NCBI GenBank assembly: GCA_036504595.1
Contig: DASXUX010000083.1
Location: forward strand, 1 to 64,000
Direction of reading: 5' to 3'
Origin: DASXUX01 sp036504595
GTDB taxonomy: Bacteria > Planctomycetota > SZUA-567 > H5-PLA8
Length of the DNA: 64,000 nucleotides
The notes below the pieces were generated by a model that was given only the letters and a program-made list of their open reading frames with translations, did no database searches and had not been told where the DNA came from. A program made the translations under genes and the position numbers. Of this stretch, positions 8,200 to 16,140 are shown piece by piece (position 1 is the stretch's first letter; each line of letters begins with the position of its first letter).

Positions 8200-8832
8200 T
8201 CATTTCCGCGGCACCTTCATAGGCGGAACAGCCTTCGTTTTCGGCAGGGATTTCTGGAACGCCTTCTCTGCTCGATGAACAGAGCCGACGCCGATCCCGA
8301 GCCGCTCGGCAATCTTTCTGACGGACAGACCCGCGGCCTTCAGTCGGCAGACCTCCGCAGCATCAACTTTACTGCCGCAGGGGCGCCCCAGCCGCTTCCC
8401 CTTGGCCCGCGCTCTCGCGATCCCCGACCTGACTCGTTCGACAATGATTGAGCGTTCCAATTCGGCGACCGCAGCAACTACCGTGAAGACCATCTTGCCC
8501 AGCGGCGTGGTCGTATCGATCGACTCGTTCAACGATACGAAATCTATGCCGACGTTCCTGAACTCGTCCAGGGCCGACAACAAGTGAGACGTGCTGCGAG
8601 CGAAGCGGTCAAATCTCCAGACCAATACGACATCGAAACGCCGTCGCCGCGCGTCCGCCATCAACTTGTCGAGCTGCGGACGGCTTTGTTTGATGCCAGA
8701 GACGCCATCGTCAACATATTCGGCAGCGATACGCCAGCCGCGACGGGCAGCGTACTCCCGCAGCTCGGCAACCTGCATTTCGGAATGTTGGTCACCAGTG
8801 CTGACCCTGGCATAGATGGCAATGCGCGTCAC
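8200..8832 (-). CDS. Small serine recombinase (resolvase/invertase type)
   Basis: A 210-residue member of the Tn3-resolvase/DNA-invertase family. The catalytic motif is YARVSTGDQ with Ser11; VWRFDRFARS supplies the conserved arginines, followed by the E-helix region and a C-terminal helix-turn-helix with AAGLSVRKIAERLGIGVGS. The length matches the family. It probably resolves or inverts DNA at sites nearby, for which the palindromic motifs at 8041 and elsewhere are candidates. Together with two large serine recombinases, the window holds three serine recombinases. A frame starting at its stop (7973-8203) has no coding character and was left out. Confidence 0.93.
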   Translation of the reverse strand: MTRIAIYARVSTGDQHSEMQVAELREYAARRGWRIAAEYVDDGVSGIKQSRPQLDKLMADARRRRFDVVLVWRFDRFARSTSHLLSALDEFRNVGIDFVSLNESIDTTTPLGKMVFTVVAAVAELERSIIVERVRSGIARARAKGKRLGRPCGSKVDAAEVCRLKAAGLSVRKIAERLGIGVGSVHRAEKAFQKSLPKTKAVPPMKVPRK

Positions 8833-8847
8833 GTCGGTGCCCCCTGT

Positions 8848-9258
8848 TCAGGTCTGGCTGTCGCTGACTGCGGCGGGGAGGACGTTGAGTGCCTCGCCCA
8901 CCGGGGCGACCGTGCCCTCCGCGTTCTTCTTCGGGTGCATACGCTTCTGAGCGGGTTTCTTAACGTGCTTCTTTTTGCCGCGAGGCGGTCTCGTTGCTTT
9001 TGGGTCGGCTGCGCAGGCTTCCAGCCAGAAGGCGCCGTTCTTGGCGCGCAGCGCAATGCCTGCCCGCCGCAAGGGTGCGTTGTGCCAGCGGCTCAGATAT
9101 TCGCGGATCAGTGTCTTCGTCTTCGGCTCGCCCACCTTCGAGCGTTGGGAAATCTCCTTCATCGGCAGCGACTTCCTGGTGCCAGCGAGTACGGCGTAAA
9201 TCTTGTGAGACGCGGTGCCCGCACGGAACGGACAGCGTTCACTCAACGATTTGCCCAT
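8848..9258 (-). CDS. Hypothetical basic protein
   Basis: A 136-residue protein beginning at an ATG preceded by AGGAGG at good spacing. Its first half has a possible winged-helix pattern (KIYAVLAGTRKSLPMKEISQ, then two short helices). The middle has tryptophans (SRWHNAP, FWLEAC), and the tail is strongly basic (GKKKHVKKPAQKR). The basic tail suggests nucleic acid binding. Its start overlaps the 3' end of the next upstream gene by 20 bases, so the two are probably translated together. Confidence 0.7.
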   Translation of the reverse strand: MGKSLSERCPFRAGTASHKIYAVLAGTRKSLPMKEISQRSKVGEPKTKTLIREYLSRWHNAPLRRAGIALRAKNGAFWLEACAADPKATRPPRGKKKHVKKPAQKRMHPKKNAEGTVAPVGEALNVLPAAVSDSQT

Positions 9259-9460
9259 GATTATCCTCCTTGAGATGCTCAACGAGTTGTTGAGCGTGCC
9301 GAAAATTCGTTAGTGCTTCCCGTAGTCTTGCCTGCGTGCTCGCACTGGTCAGGTCGCAACCGATTGTCGAGGACAATGCCTGAATCGCTCTGGCCGCGTG
9401 AGCGATAGCATCGGCGACCCGCTGGTCATGGAGATTGAATGGTATCTTGTTCGCCTTCAT
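9239..9460 (-). CDS. Small helical protein
   Basis: A 73-residue, mostly helical protein with an ATG preceded by GAGGA. The sequence RVADAIAHAARAIQALS is amphipathic, and the second half (REALTNFRHAQQLVEHLKED) could pair as a coiled coil. No family recognised. It overlaps the following basic-protein gene by 20 bases. Confidence 0.65.
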   Translation of the reverse strand: MKANKIPFNLHDQRVADAIAHAARAIQALSSTIGCDLTSASTQARLREALTNFRHAQQLVEHLKEDNHGQIVE

Positions 9461-9527
9461 CTTTATTCCTCAAGCTGGTCGACAGCGTGTCCAACCACCT
9501 CGAAATGTCCACGACTTCGCGGATGCC

Positions 9528-9662
9528 TTACTCATCTACGATGGCGCTTGACTTGCAGCGCGGGCACTTGACGGCAATCGTGTTGGACAGGAAACAGTAG
9601 CCGAAAGAGCAGCAGCGATAGCTGTAAATCCTCGTCTTGATCCATGCGATGAAGTTCGTCAT
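9528..9662 (-). CDS. 44-residue Com-like zinc-ribbon protein
   Basis: A short gene: ATG at 9662, stop at 9528, with AAGGGGAT as ribosome site and only 11 bases from the stop of the upstream gene. The encoded protein ends with IAVKCPRCKSSAIVDE, close in style to the Com zinc-finger translational regulators of Mu-like phages (CPxC knuckle), and has an earlier CCSFGYC cluster that could complete the metal site. The role is inferred from the motif only. Confidence 0.6.
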   Translation of the reverse strand: MTNFIAWIKTRIYSYRCCSFGYCFLSNTIAVKCPRCKSSAIVDE

Positions 9663-9673
9663 CGGATCCCCTT

Positions 9674-9955
9674 TCATTCCGCGAACAAGAACGCCGAGTC
9701 CTGGCAGTGCTCCCGCAAACAGGTCGAGATTCCCAATGCGATTGCACGCATTTCGATGGGTGTTGCCTGTTGACCGCGCAAAATTCTGTGCAGTTGCGAC
9801 CGCGAAATCGACCGACCCGAGCCGTTGGTTACGTCAGAGAGCGAAAGCCGAAAGACCCGCATCAACAATCGAATACGCGGCGCGCCTGCGCCGGCGAGCT
9901 CTGGTCTTGGTGCCTCTGTGCGAGATACGGCAGCGACTGTCGATTGTTCGATCAT
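9674..9955 (-). CDS. HTH (Cro/XRE-like) regulator
   Basis: A 93-residue protein. The C-terminal half (MRVFRLSLSDV ... SRSQLHRILRGQQATPIEM) has the spacing of a Cro/XRE-type helix-turn-helix, with SRSQLHRILRG as recognition helix. ATG 9955 is chosen over the longer frame (to 9994) because GGAG lies seven bases upstream. It heads a run of short genes and is a candidate regulator of this part of the island. Confidence 0.6.
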   Translation of the reverse strand: MIEQSTVAAVSRTEAPRPELAGAGAPRIRLLMRVFRLSLSDVTNGSGRSISRSQLHRILRGQQATPIEMRAIALGISTCLREHCQDSAFLFAE

Positions 9956-10014
9956 GGTTATCTCCGCCGCGACATTTCCATGGGTAGAGCACATGCCGAA
10001 CGCCTCCCGTATCT

Positions 10015-10719
10015 TTAGCCGTCGATGTTGATAGCTTGAACGCGCTCATCTAGGTCCGCAACGGTTCGGCAAAGATAAACAACGGCGCAATCGACACAGG
10101 GGGCTTTGACGTGACCGTCCAGAACGACAATTATCCCGATCTCGGCGAGCAGGGGATCGTTGTTGGCTCTCGCGGTACGCAGTGCCTGCTGCGCTTCGCC
10201 ACGCACGAGTTGCTCGCCCAGCGCGAGTTGACACGGTAATCCCAGCAGAGCACTGGCGGACACCAACAGGTGAGCACAGCAGAGCGGTGACGAGCCAACC
10301 AGCGCAATTCTGGGTGATGCAAGTGGGACATTTGTGTTCGGGCAGCGCTGGCATCCACATGCTTTGTGCCCCGCTACCACGGCAGACGCCCGCTTGCTCA
10401 GTTGAAGAATCAACGCAGCAACAACCTCCTTGTGGCTCTTGGAGCCGCATTCGCGACCCAAGGCTGCGCCAAGCGCACGTTCCGTTCGCCCAAAGTCGAG
10501 TCCCTGCCAGTAGGAGCCGAAGCATTTCCCCAATTGGCTAAACATCGCGAGCTGTGAGATGCAGCGCGAGCAGATTGCCGCCAAGCCGCTCGGAGGGGCT
10601 TGGGAGACCGCTGTGAACTGCGACCCCTCCAGAGAATCTTCGCAGAACGAGCACCACTCTGGTTGGTCACGCACGGGATCGATCAACCGACGACGCGGAG
10701 CGTCATTGGACGGTTTCAT
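10015..10719 (-). CDS. ClpX-type zinc-finger protein
   Basis: A 234-residue protein with an N-terminal C4 zinc finger, CSFCEDS ... ICSRCI (about residues 22-53), resembling the ClpX zinc-binding domain. It is followed by a helical region with more cysteine pairs (CGCQRC, CVDC). No ATPase domain is present, so it is not ClpX. The start is set at 10719 where GGGAG precedes the ATG; it overlaps the end of the RecB-like nuclease gene by 17 bases. The ClpX-type finger binds adaptors or substrates in that family; here it may be a protein-interaction module for the nuclease. Confidence 0.65.
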   Translation of the reverse strand: MKPSNDAPRRRLIDPVRDQPEWCSFCEDSLEGSQFTAVSQAPPSGLAAICSRCISQLAMFSQLGKCFGSYWQGLDFGRTERALGAALGRECGSKSHKEVVAALILQLSKRASAVVAGHKACGCQRCPNTNVPLASPRIALVGSSPLCCAHLLVSASALLGLPCQLALGEQLVRGEAQQALRTARANNDPLLAEIGIIVVLDGHVKAPCVDCAVVYLCRTVADLDERVQAINIDG

Positions 10720-11536
10720 GGGCGTCTCCCAAGCATCGGCGTGAGAAGGGACAGCATCCGCATTGCCACGACTCGCGGCGCGAGAATGCTCCTTTGCTGA
10801 TTGAATCGGCGGTTTCACGCACCCGTTCCTTCAGGCGTTCGACGTCCGATTGCGTCGCCTGCGGTTCGAGAACCTGGACGGCGGGAACCTTCCCTTTGGT
10901 CAGCACAACGAATCTTGGCAGGATACGCCGAAGCCCTAAGACTCGCGCAATTCCTGACATCGCGAACGAGTACAACACCAGTTGAGGCAGGCATTCCCTA
11001 GTCTTCTGTTCCGACCACCTGCACTTCGCAGTTTTCCAATCGCTGACAACAAGAGCGTCGCCCTCGACCGATAGGAGATCTAACCGTGCCTTTATCGGCG
11101 GTGCTTCCGGCACAAAGCGAAAAAGCGCCTCGTGCTCAATGCCAAGAATCCTGGCTCGGTCGTGCTGCACCTGCTTGCGGTACAAGGCCAGCATTCCCTC
11201 CGCCGTTCGCCGCAGCGATTCATAGGAATCCCCCTTCGGAAATGTCAGTTCTGGGCCTGCGGAAACATCCGCACTCCATGCGGCATCGTATTCTCCCATG
11301 CACTTCTTGGTGGTGAGTGCCTTGCGCCCTTCGAGCTTGGCCTCGTAGAGGCTTTGAATCGCGCGATGTATCGCACCGCCGAAGACCAACGAAGCGGATT
11401 TCGTCTCGTCCGCGACGCAGGCGATGCGCCGATAGAAGAACTTGCGCGGACAGGCGCCGTAATCCTGGAGCCCCGACCAAGAGAGATGGGCAACCGTGTT
11501 CGGGACTATCGTTGGGGTGCATGTGGCTGCGATCAT
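10703..11536 (-). CDS. PD-(D/E)XK nuclease, RecB/Cas4 type
   Basis: A 277-residue nuclease of the RecB/AddB/Cas4 group. HLSWSGLQDYGACPRKF opens the domain with the first cluster cysteine. The core shows FGGAIH, IKARLDLLSVEG (acidic metal ligand) and VVSDWKTAK (D-x-K motif). The end carries CGCCPFSRRC, the remaining cysteines of a probable 4Fe-4S cluster. Standalone proteins of this shape are common in phages and integrative elements for DNA end processing. ATG 11536 has GGAG at seven bases; a TTG eight codons earlier is less likely. It is tightly linked to the zinc-finger gene. Confidence 0.85.
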   Translation of the reverse strand: MIAATCTPTIVPNTVAHLSWSGLQDYGACPRKFFYRRIACVADETKSASLVFGGAIHRAIQSLYEAKLEGRKALTTKKCMGEYDAAWSADVSAGPELTFPKGDSYESLRRTAEGMLALYRKQVQHDRARILGIEHEALFRFVPEAPPIKARLDLLSVEGDALVVSDWKTAKCRWSEQKTRECLPQLVLYSFAMSGIARVLGLRRILPRFVVLTKGKVPAVQVLEPQATQSDVERLKERVRETADSISKGAFSRRESWQCGCCPFSRRCLGDAHETVQ

Positions 11537-11571
11537 GGGCGGGCTCCAGTTCGGACGCAAAGAGGCGCATA

Positions 11572-12006
11572 TTAACGACGGCTTGCCTGCTGGCCTTTCA
11601 GTTGGTCAATCAACGCCGACGCCTGTTGCAGGGTGAGTTGCTCGACGTTGTATTGCGCGACGTCGTGGCCGATGGCTCTCGCGATGGCCAGAATGGCTTT
11701 CTTCTGCGACGCCGTAGCGGGGATGCGTCGCGCGCTCCCGTTGCCATTTCCATTGGGCTTCGGAGTGCTGCTCTGTGGGCCGTTATTCCGATCAGGCTGA
11801 ACTGGATGTTGCGCCAGTTGGGTTTTGCCGCTGGCAAGTTGTTCATCAACCGATTGGCGGACGAGAACGTACAGGCGGCGGAGCGCCGCTTTCAGGCTCT
11901 CGTCACCCTCGCTGGCCACTTCGACCTCCAGGGATGCAGAGAACTGCGTGCTGGCGTAATCGCCAGCGGGAACTTTTCGCGAGAAATGAGCGGTGATCTT
12001 TGGCAT
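11572..12006 (-). CDS. Hypothetical element protein, possible DNA-recombination accessory
   Basis: A 144-residue protein with an excellent ribosome site (AAAAGGAGG, six bases from ATG). The N-terminal half is a strand-rich domain (FSASLEVEVASEG), followed by a Gly/Asn-rich linker. A C-terminal helical motif (ATASQKKAILAIARAIG ... QASALIDQLKG) has a helix-hairpin look. It precedes the RecB-like nuclease by 35 bases in the same operon. No family is assigned. Confidence 0.65.
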   Translation of the reverse strand: MPKITAHFSRKVPAGDYASTQFSASLEVEVASEGDESLKAALRRLYVLVRQSVDEQLASGKTQLAQHPVQPDRNNGPQSSTPKPNGNGNGSARRIPATASQKKAILAIARAIGHDVAQYNVEQLTLQQASALIDQLKGQQASRR

Positions 12007-12012
12007 GGAACG

Positions 12013-12033
12013 CCTCCTTTTCTAAAAGAGGAG
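12013..12033 (-). promoter_or_regulatory. Hairpin that may mask a ribosome binding site
   Basis: On the minus strand CTCCTCTTTT can fold back on AAAAGGAG, the ribosome site of the 11572-12006 gene, leaving a tiny loop and one or two bulges. Pairing would hide the site and make translation conditional. Stability is modest. Confidence 0.3.
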
Positions 12034-12237
12034 CCCTTGCCTATCGGATGCCTAAGTGGATTTGACCACTCCGCCAGAGGGTTTCACATATCTCTGGCTT
12101 ACAGCAAAACCTCCTATTACTTTGACGAGAACTTCAACAGTATTACGCTCCGATTAGCACTGGCTGATGGTAAAATTATGAGTTGATGTTCCGAGAAGAT
12201 CAAAAGGGACGAGGGCGAATGACAGAAGGAGATGCCC

Positions 12238-13053
12238 GTGAGTCATGCTGCCGAGCCAACAGTAGGTGATGTTCTCCAAGGGCGGGTCACCAAGATCGCG
12301 CCTTGCGGAGTCTTCATTGCTCTTCCCGGTGGATTCAAGGGCCTGCTACACAAGAGTCAGATATCCTGGCTGAAGCGAAAGACGAGACCGTGCGAATTTT
12401 TCGCAATTGGAGATCAAGTCACCGTTATCGTTCGCGAATTTGCCCGCTCGAAGAAGCGCGGAATGCTTTTGATCAGCTTAGGATACCGCGAGCTACAGCC
12501 AAATCCCTGGGAGTTAGTGGAGGTGAAGTATCCCCCTGGCACTCGAACTCAGGGAAGAATTATCGAGTTTCTGCCATTTGGGGCAATAATAGAGTTCGAC
12601 GATGGCTTCCCGGGTCTGCTTCATGACTCTGAACTATCCTGGACAAAAGCAAGAGCTAAAGCTTCGGAACTCTTCAAGATAGGCGATCTGGTGCCCGTAG
12701 TAATCCAACAGAGTGACAAAGCGAAAGCTAAGCTCCATCTGAGCTATAGGGAGACGCTGCCTAATCCATGGGATTCCGTCACAAAGGATCTGCCCGTCGG
12801 CGGTAAGACGCGAGGGCGCATCGTGAAATGCGTCGAGTACGGCTACTTCGTCGAACTAGATAATGGATGCCAAGGGCTTTGGCACAAAAGCAGTATTCCC
12901 GAACGATTCGTGGCCGAAGTGGGTAGCGTGCTCGAATTTGTGGTTACCTTTGTTGATCCACTCCTGCAACGGATCTCATTGTGCTTACCGACGTGTGGCT
13001 CAACCCGAGCGCCAGTTGGTGCCTTAAACAACATTCGAGAGCAGGGTAAATGA
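12238..13053 (+). CDS. Triple S1-domain RNA-binding protein
   Basis: A 271-residue protein made of three S1 OB-fold repeats: VGDVLQGRVTKIAPCGVFI, TRTQGRIIEFLPFGAII and GKTRGRIVKCVEYGYFV, each followed by GLLH/GLWHKS. The NPW linkers (PNPWELV, PNPWDSV) are those seen between S1 repeats of ribosomal protein bS1. It probably binds single-stranded RNA and may influence translation. GTG 12238 is chosen because AAGGAG lies six bases upstream; ATG 12232 abuts that site. It is transcribed away from the nuclease operon. An orphan triple-S1 gene in a mobile island is unusual. Confidence 0.85.
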   Translation: MSHAAEPTVGDVLQGRVTKIAPCGVFIALPGGFKGLLHKSQISWLKRKTRPCEFFAIGDQVTVIVREFARSKKRGMLLISLGYRELQPNPWELVEVKYPPGTRTQGRIIEFLPFGAIIEFDDGFPGLLHDSELSWTKARAKASELFKIGDLVPVVIQQSDKAKAKLHLSYRETLPNPWDSVTKDLPVGGKTRGRIVKCVEYGYFVELDNGCQGLWHKSSIPERFVAEVGSVLEFVVTFVDPLLQRISLCLPTCGSTRAPVGALNNIREQGK

Positions 13054-13111
13054 TCTCCGGCGGGTCGCAGTCGTAGTTCGGCACCATCGTCAAATACGCG
13101 CAGCCTGCCAC

Positions 13112-14662
13112 TTAGCCAGCACGCTTCAGGATGTAGGCGGTCGTCCGCGAGAACGCAAACCGCCGAATGGCCTCTGTCGCCCTGCACGCGGTGACGCCCG
13201 ACCCCAATACTTGGCGCAGTTCCGCTTGCACCGCAGGGTCGCGGAGTTGCTCCAGCACGCGGGAGTCGACTTGGCTGACAAGGCGGTGCCATCCAGTCGT
13301 TTCAATGTCCTCGGCGATGTTCTCGGGCAGGGTGCAAAGAAAGCTCTGGATTTGAGGACGGTTCGGTGACGGGTTTTCAGACAGAAAGTTTCCGACCGCA
13401 AACTCCGCCTCATATCCAGGTTGCGAAAACAGGCGTTGAACCAGCCATTTGTATGCCCTCGCCTGGTCCCCTGGCGCCAAGGTTGGCGGGAGTTCGGGTG
13501 TCTCCGGCTGCGAAATAATCGGCGGGGCAGCAGGCACCTGATTGATCGGTGCCGTGTGTCGACCGAAGCCTGGTTCCTCCAGCAGGCGCTCAATCGTGCG
13601 AACGCCGTGCGGGCGAACGGCGATGGTTGGCAGGTAATAGGGGGAAATCGGATTCTTCCATAGTTTCTCGTCGATCTTGTCCCTGTTGTCGTCGAGGTAC
13701 AATTTCGCGTCACGCAGCTTGGCGGTGTCGGTAACCTGGAAAGCGTGCGACCCCAAGAGTTCCTGGAGCCGTGCATTCCACCAGCCGAGAGCGACACCGT
13801 AGCGCCGCTGAAGGCGACGGAGCTGTTGCTGGTAAACGCGCCCTGCGGGCGGCAGGCTCAGCCATTCGTCGGGGAGCGTCCCAGTTTGCTCCATTTCCCG
13901 CACAGTCTGGATGTCTGTTTTCAGGCCCGCCCAAGCTTCCTGGAGATGGCGGTCATACTGCGCGCCACTGAACGACTCGTACATCGCAGGCTTCAATTTC
14001 GGAACAATCGTCGCCGATATTAGCCCCAACAAGTTCCTCTTCGGCTTTGGTGGCACCGCAATTCCAGGAAACGCCGATGCGACGGCGAGGGTGTTGAGTC
14101 TGGACAATTCCGTCCGCGATAGGTTCGGCACACCGCGCAGCAAGAGCGCCTCAGCTTCCTCTGGTAGTGGAACTCCAGCCCATGTCGCAGGGTCGAAAAA
14201 CTCGGACCGCAAAAGGAACGCGTTTAGCTCGCGGATGAGCGCGTCCTGGGTAGTCGCCTTCAGGTAGCGCGGGTTCGCCTGTATGGCAGCTCTCGTCGTC
14301 GCCGAGAGCATGCGCCAAATCTTCGAGCCAGGGCTGGAAACGCCGTTGGCTGTGTCAGCGGCCATCTTCAAGATGAAGGGCGTCCAGTCGCCGTAGGGGA
14401 CGTCCGCGCGTTTGAACGTGCTGATACCGCTCCCGTTTAGGCCGCGGATCAGAGCCTCCCACGCGAAGGCGTCGATCTGGTCCCCAGGCAGCCGCTGCGC
14501 GCCGGCTGCGCGGCTGACCATCGCTTTCACTCTGGCACCGACCAACCGATATACCTCGCTTGCGATTTGCTCCCTTTGCTCGTCGGACTGGGCATGGTCG
14601 TACCTATCCAGAAACTGATCCAGTTCGGCAGAGTCAACAGTCGCGGCGGCAATGATGAGCAT
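13112..14662 (-). CDS. Large orphan protein, possible sigma-like N-terminus
   Basis: A 516-residue protein starting at an ATG with AGGAGG seven bases upstream. Residues about 30-110 (RVKAMVSRAAGAQRLPGDQ, then IDAFAWEALIRGLNGSG) resemble the helices of sigma-70 region 2, but the match is weak and no region 4 is evident. The rest is helical with a proline-rich linker (about 410-430), and the C-terminus (ATEAIRRFAFSRTTAYILKR) could be a helix-turn-helix. Function is unknown; a regulatory or replication role is a guess. It is divergent from the 14753 gene, with about 90 bases between starts. Confidence 0.7.
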   Translation of the reverse strand: MLIIAAATVDSAELDQFLDRYDHAQSDEQREQIASEVYRLVGARVKAMVSRAAGAQRLPGDQIDAFAWEALIRGLNGSGISTFKRADVPYGDWTPFILKMAADTANGVSSPGSKIWRMLSATTRAAIQANPRYLKATTQDALIRELNAFLLRSEFFDPATWAGVPLPEEAEALLLRGVPNLSRTELSRLNTLAVASAFPGIAVPPKPKRNLLGLISATIVPKLKPAMYESFSGAQYDRHLQEAWAGLKTDIQTVREMEQTGTLPDEWLSLPPAGRVYQQQLRRLQRRYGVALGWWNARLQELLGSHAFQVTDTAKLRDAKLYLDDNRDKIDEKLWKNPISPYYLPTIAVRPHGVRTIERLLEEPGFGRHTAPINQVPAAPPIISQPETPELPPTLAPGDQARAYKWLVQRLFSQPGYEAEFAVGNFLSENPSPNRPQIQSFLCTLPENIAEDIETTGWHRLVSQVDSRVLEQLRDPAVQAELRQVLGSGVTACRATEAIRRFAFSRTTAYILKRAG

Positions 14663-14752
14663 GGGCGTTCCTCCTGTCATCCTCTTCGAGGACAGCGCGG
14701 TCGGACCCTTCGGGAAACGCCGATCGCTGGCGCGCACCTAATAGAGGAGGGT

Positions 14753-15055
14753 ATGCTTTGTCAGGGGACAGCAGGCATGAGAATTACCTGCTCCAAGCGG
14801 ACGGCAGTCGAGGTCGAAGTGTGGATCAAGGCATACGTCGCCCACACGGGCAAGCCTGAGCGAGAGGTTTTCGACGCGATCGCCCAAGGACTCCAAGGCG
14901 AGAACAAGGAGCACGGGCATGAAAACAGAATCTACGAAGACTTCCCTGCTCGACTTCGCATCATGACGGGGATTGACGACGCATTCGAAACGTGGGGCGG
15001 GGAACTCGGGATGTCATTCTGCGAAAGAATGGTCTACGAATTACGACGAAAGTGA
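14753..15055 (+). CDS. Hypothetical protein
   Basis: A 100-residue protein. GAGGAGG precedes the ATG at 14753 with only two bases of spacing; ATG 14777 (MRITCSKRT) is an alternative with a weaker site. The first part (EVWIKAYVAHTGKPEREVFDAI) is helical and the rest is acidic. No family recognised. It lies in a plus-strand group that includes the exported protein at 15273. Confidence 0.5.
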   Translation: MLCQGTAGMRITCSKRTAVEVEVWIKAYVAHTGKPEREVFDAIAQGLQGENKEHGHENRIYEDFPARLRIMTGIDDAFETWGGELGMSFCERMVYELRRK

Positions 15056-15272
15056 CAGTCGGCACTTCGCAACTCTCCTGCGCGCAGTTGTTGTCCATTT
15101 CTCATGGCTTGACCGTTCCCACGCGTGGAGTACGCTGCCGCAAATGATGGATCTCAAGCGCGCAGTACGCCGATGGTTCAATTGCATCGCAGAAATCGAT
15201 TACGAGGCGCTTGCGCATGAGATGCTTTGCGCCGCTCGGTTTAATGGACAACGCCGATAAGGAGGGGGGTTC

Positions 15273-15986
15273 ATGCGCATCATCTTGCTTTCCTGTATTC
15301 TTCTGTCAGCGATGCTGTTCGCCGAAGATGAGAAGCCCGTCAAGCCGCCCGCGCCTCCACCAGACGACCAACCAGCGCGAACGATAAAGGACGACGAACC
15401 GAAGGAAGTCAGGAAGCCAGCCCACAAGAAACCCGCGCCGAAGCAGGAAACCGAAAGCGCTCTGGACATGAAAGCCCTCTACAAAGAAGGCGACAAGGAA
15501 CGTAAGGAGCGCATCGCGGACTTGAAGAAGAAGATCGACGCTGGCCGCGTTCCTTTCAAGGGATTGATCGACCCCAGAACGCCTGTTTCGATGTACGAGA
15601 AGAAGCTGGCGGAATACGAAGCGGAGAAGAAGTTTCTTCCCACACTGAAACTTGAAGAAGGGTCAATCGGCATCTTTCGCGATACGGAAGTAAGCAAGAA
15701 GAGCGGCGGATTTATGAACGCCCAAACTGGCCGCGTTGGAAGCGGAAGCACGTTTTCATGGGGCGGCGGTTCCGTTGAAGTCGTTCAAGTCATCGATGGG
15801 AAGAACATGCTGGTGAACTGGAAGGAAAAAGAGACGATTTGGGTTGCTGGAGTCGATACGACTGGGCTCGTCGATGGGAAAATTACGAGGTTGGACGGTA
15901 TCTTCAGATATAGCGGAACGAAGCAATACAGCACCGCCGCAGGCGCGTCGCGAACCGTTTATCTGATTGAGGAAGCAAAACCCTAA
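15273..15986 (+). CDS. Exported protein with charged linker
   Basis: A 237-residue protein with a clear signal peptide (MRIILLSCILLSAMLFA), so export is expected. A proline/lysine-rich linker (about 20-65) and a short charged helix (ALYKEGDKERKERIADLKKK) lead to a beta-rich C-terminal domain (about 115-235) with glycine-rich turns such as SFSWGGGS-like segments. The ATG is preceded by AAGGAGGGGG. It resembles secreted hypothetical proteins of planctomycetes. The role is unknown. Confidence 0.75.
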   Translation: MRIILLSCILLSAMLFAEDEKPVKPPAPPPDDQPARTIKDDEPKEVRKPAHKKPAPKQETESALDMKALYKEGDKERKERIADLKKKIDAGRVPFKGLIDPRTPVSMYEKKLAEYEAEKKFLPTLKLEEGSIGIFRDTEVSKKSGGFMNAQTGRVGSGSTFSWGGGSVEVVQVIDGKNMLVNWKEKETIWVAGVDTTGLVDGKITRLDGIFRYSGTKQYSTAAGASRTVYLIEEAKP

Positions 15987-16140
15987 GCGCGAACTTGTTC
16001 ACCTCTCGAACAGAAGCCGCCATTCGCTATGGCGAAATGGGCGTGCCCGCATTGTGGCGAACAACTCTCCGCTGGCGACAACCTCCTCGGCAGGATGTTC
16101 AAATGCCGCTTCCAGCCCTTCAGGCCGCGCGCGAACATTG

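Noticed and set aside
7973..8203. 76-codon frame overlapping the resolvase stop (ATGA)
   Set aside because: The overlap looks like coupling, but the sequence is proline-rich with no ribosome site and crosses the palindromic motif.
8584..9273. 229-codon plus-strand open frame across the resolvase and basic-protein genes
   Set aside because: Antisense to two genes with good ribosome sites and, for the resolvase, clear catalytic motifs.
12041..12110. tRNA-like segment on the minus strand (GGCGGAGTGGTCAAATCC)
   Set aside because: The D-arm-like stretch is not followed by an anticodon stem or T arm, and no acceptor stem forms.
11317..12186. 289-codon plus-strand open frame
   Set aside because: Antisense to the RecB-like nuclease and the 144-residue gene, with no domain of its own.
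15144..15260. 38-codon plus-strand frame (MMDLKRAVRRWFNCIAE)
   Set aside because: Plausible peptide but the nearest GGAG is too far from the ATG and no homologue is recognised.
16029..16140. Zinc-ribbon-like fragment (ACPHCGEQLSAGDNLLGR)
   Set aside because: Only the first CxxC is present, the second cysteine pair is missing, and the frame runs on antisense to the TPR-like gene. Probably a decayed fragment.
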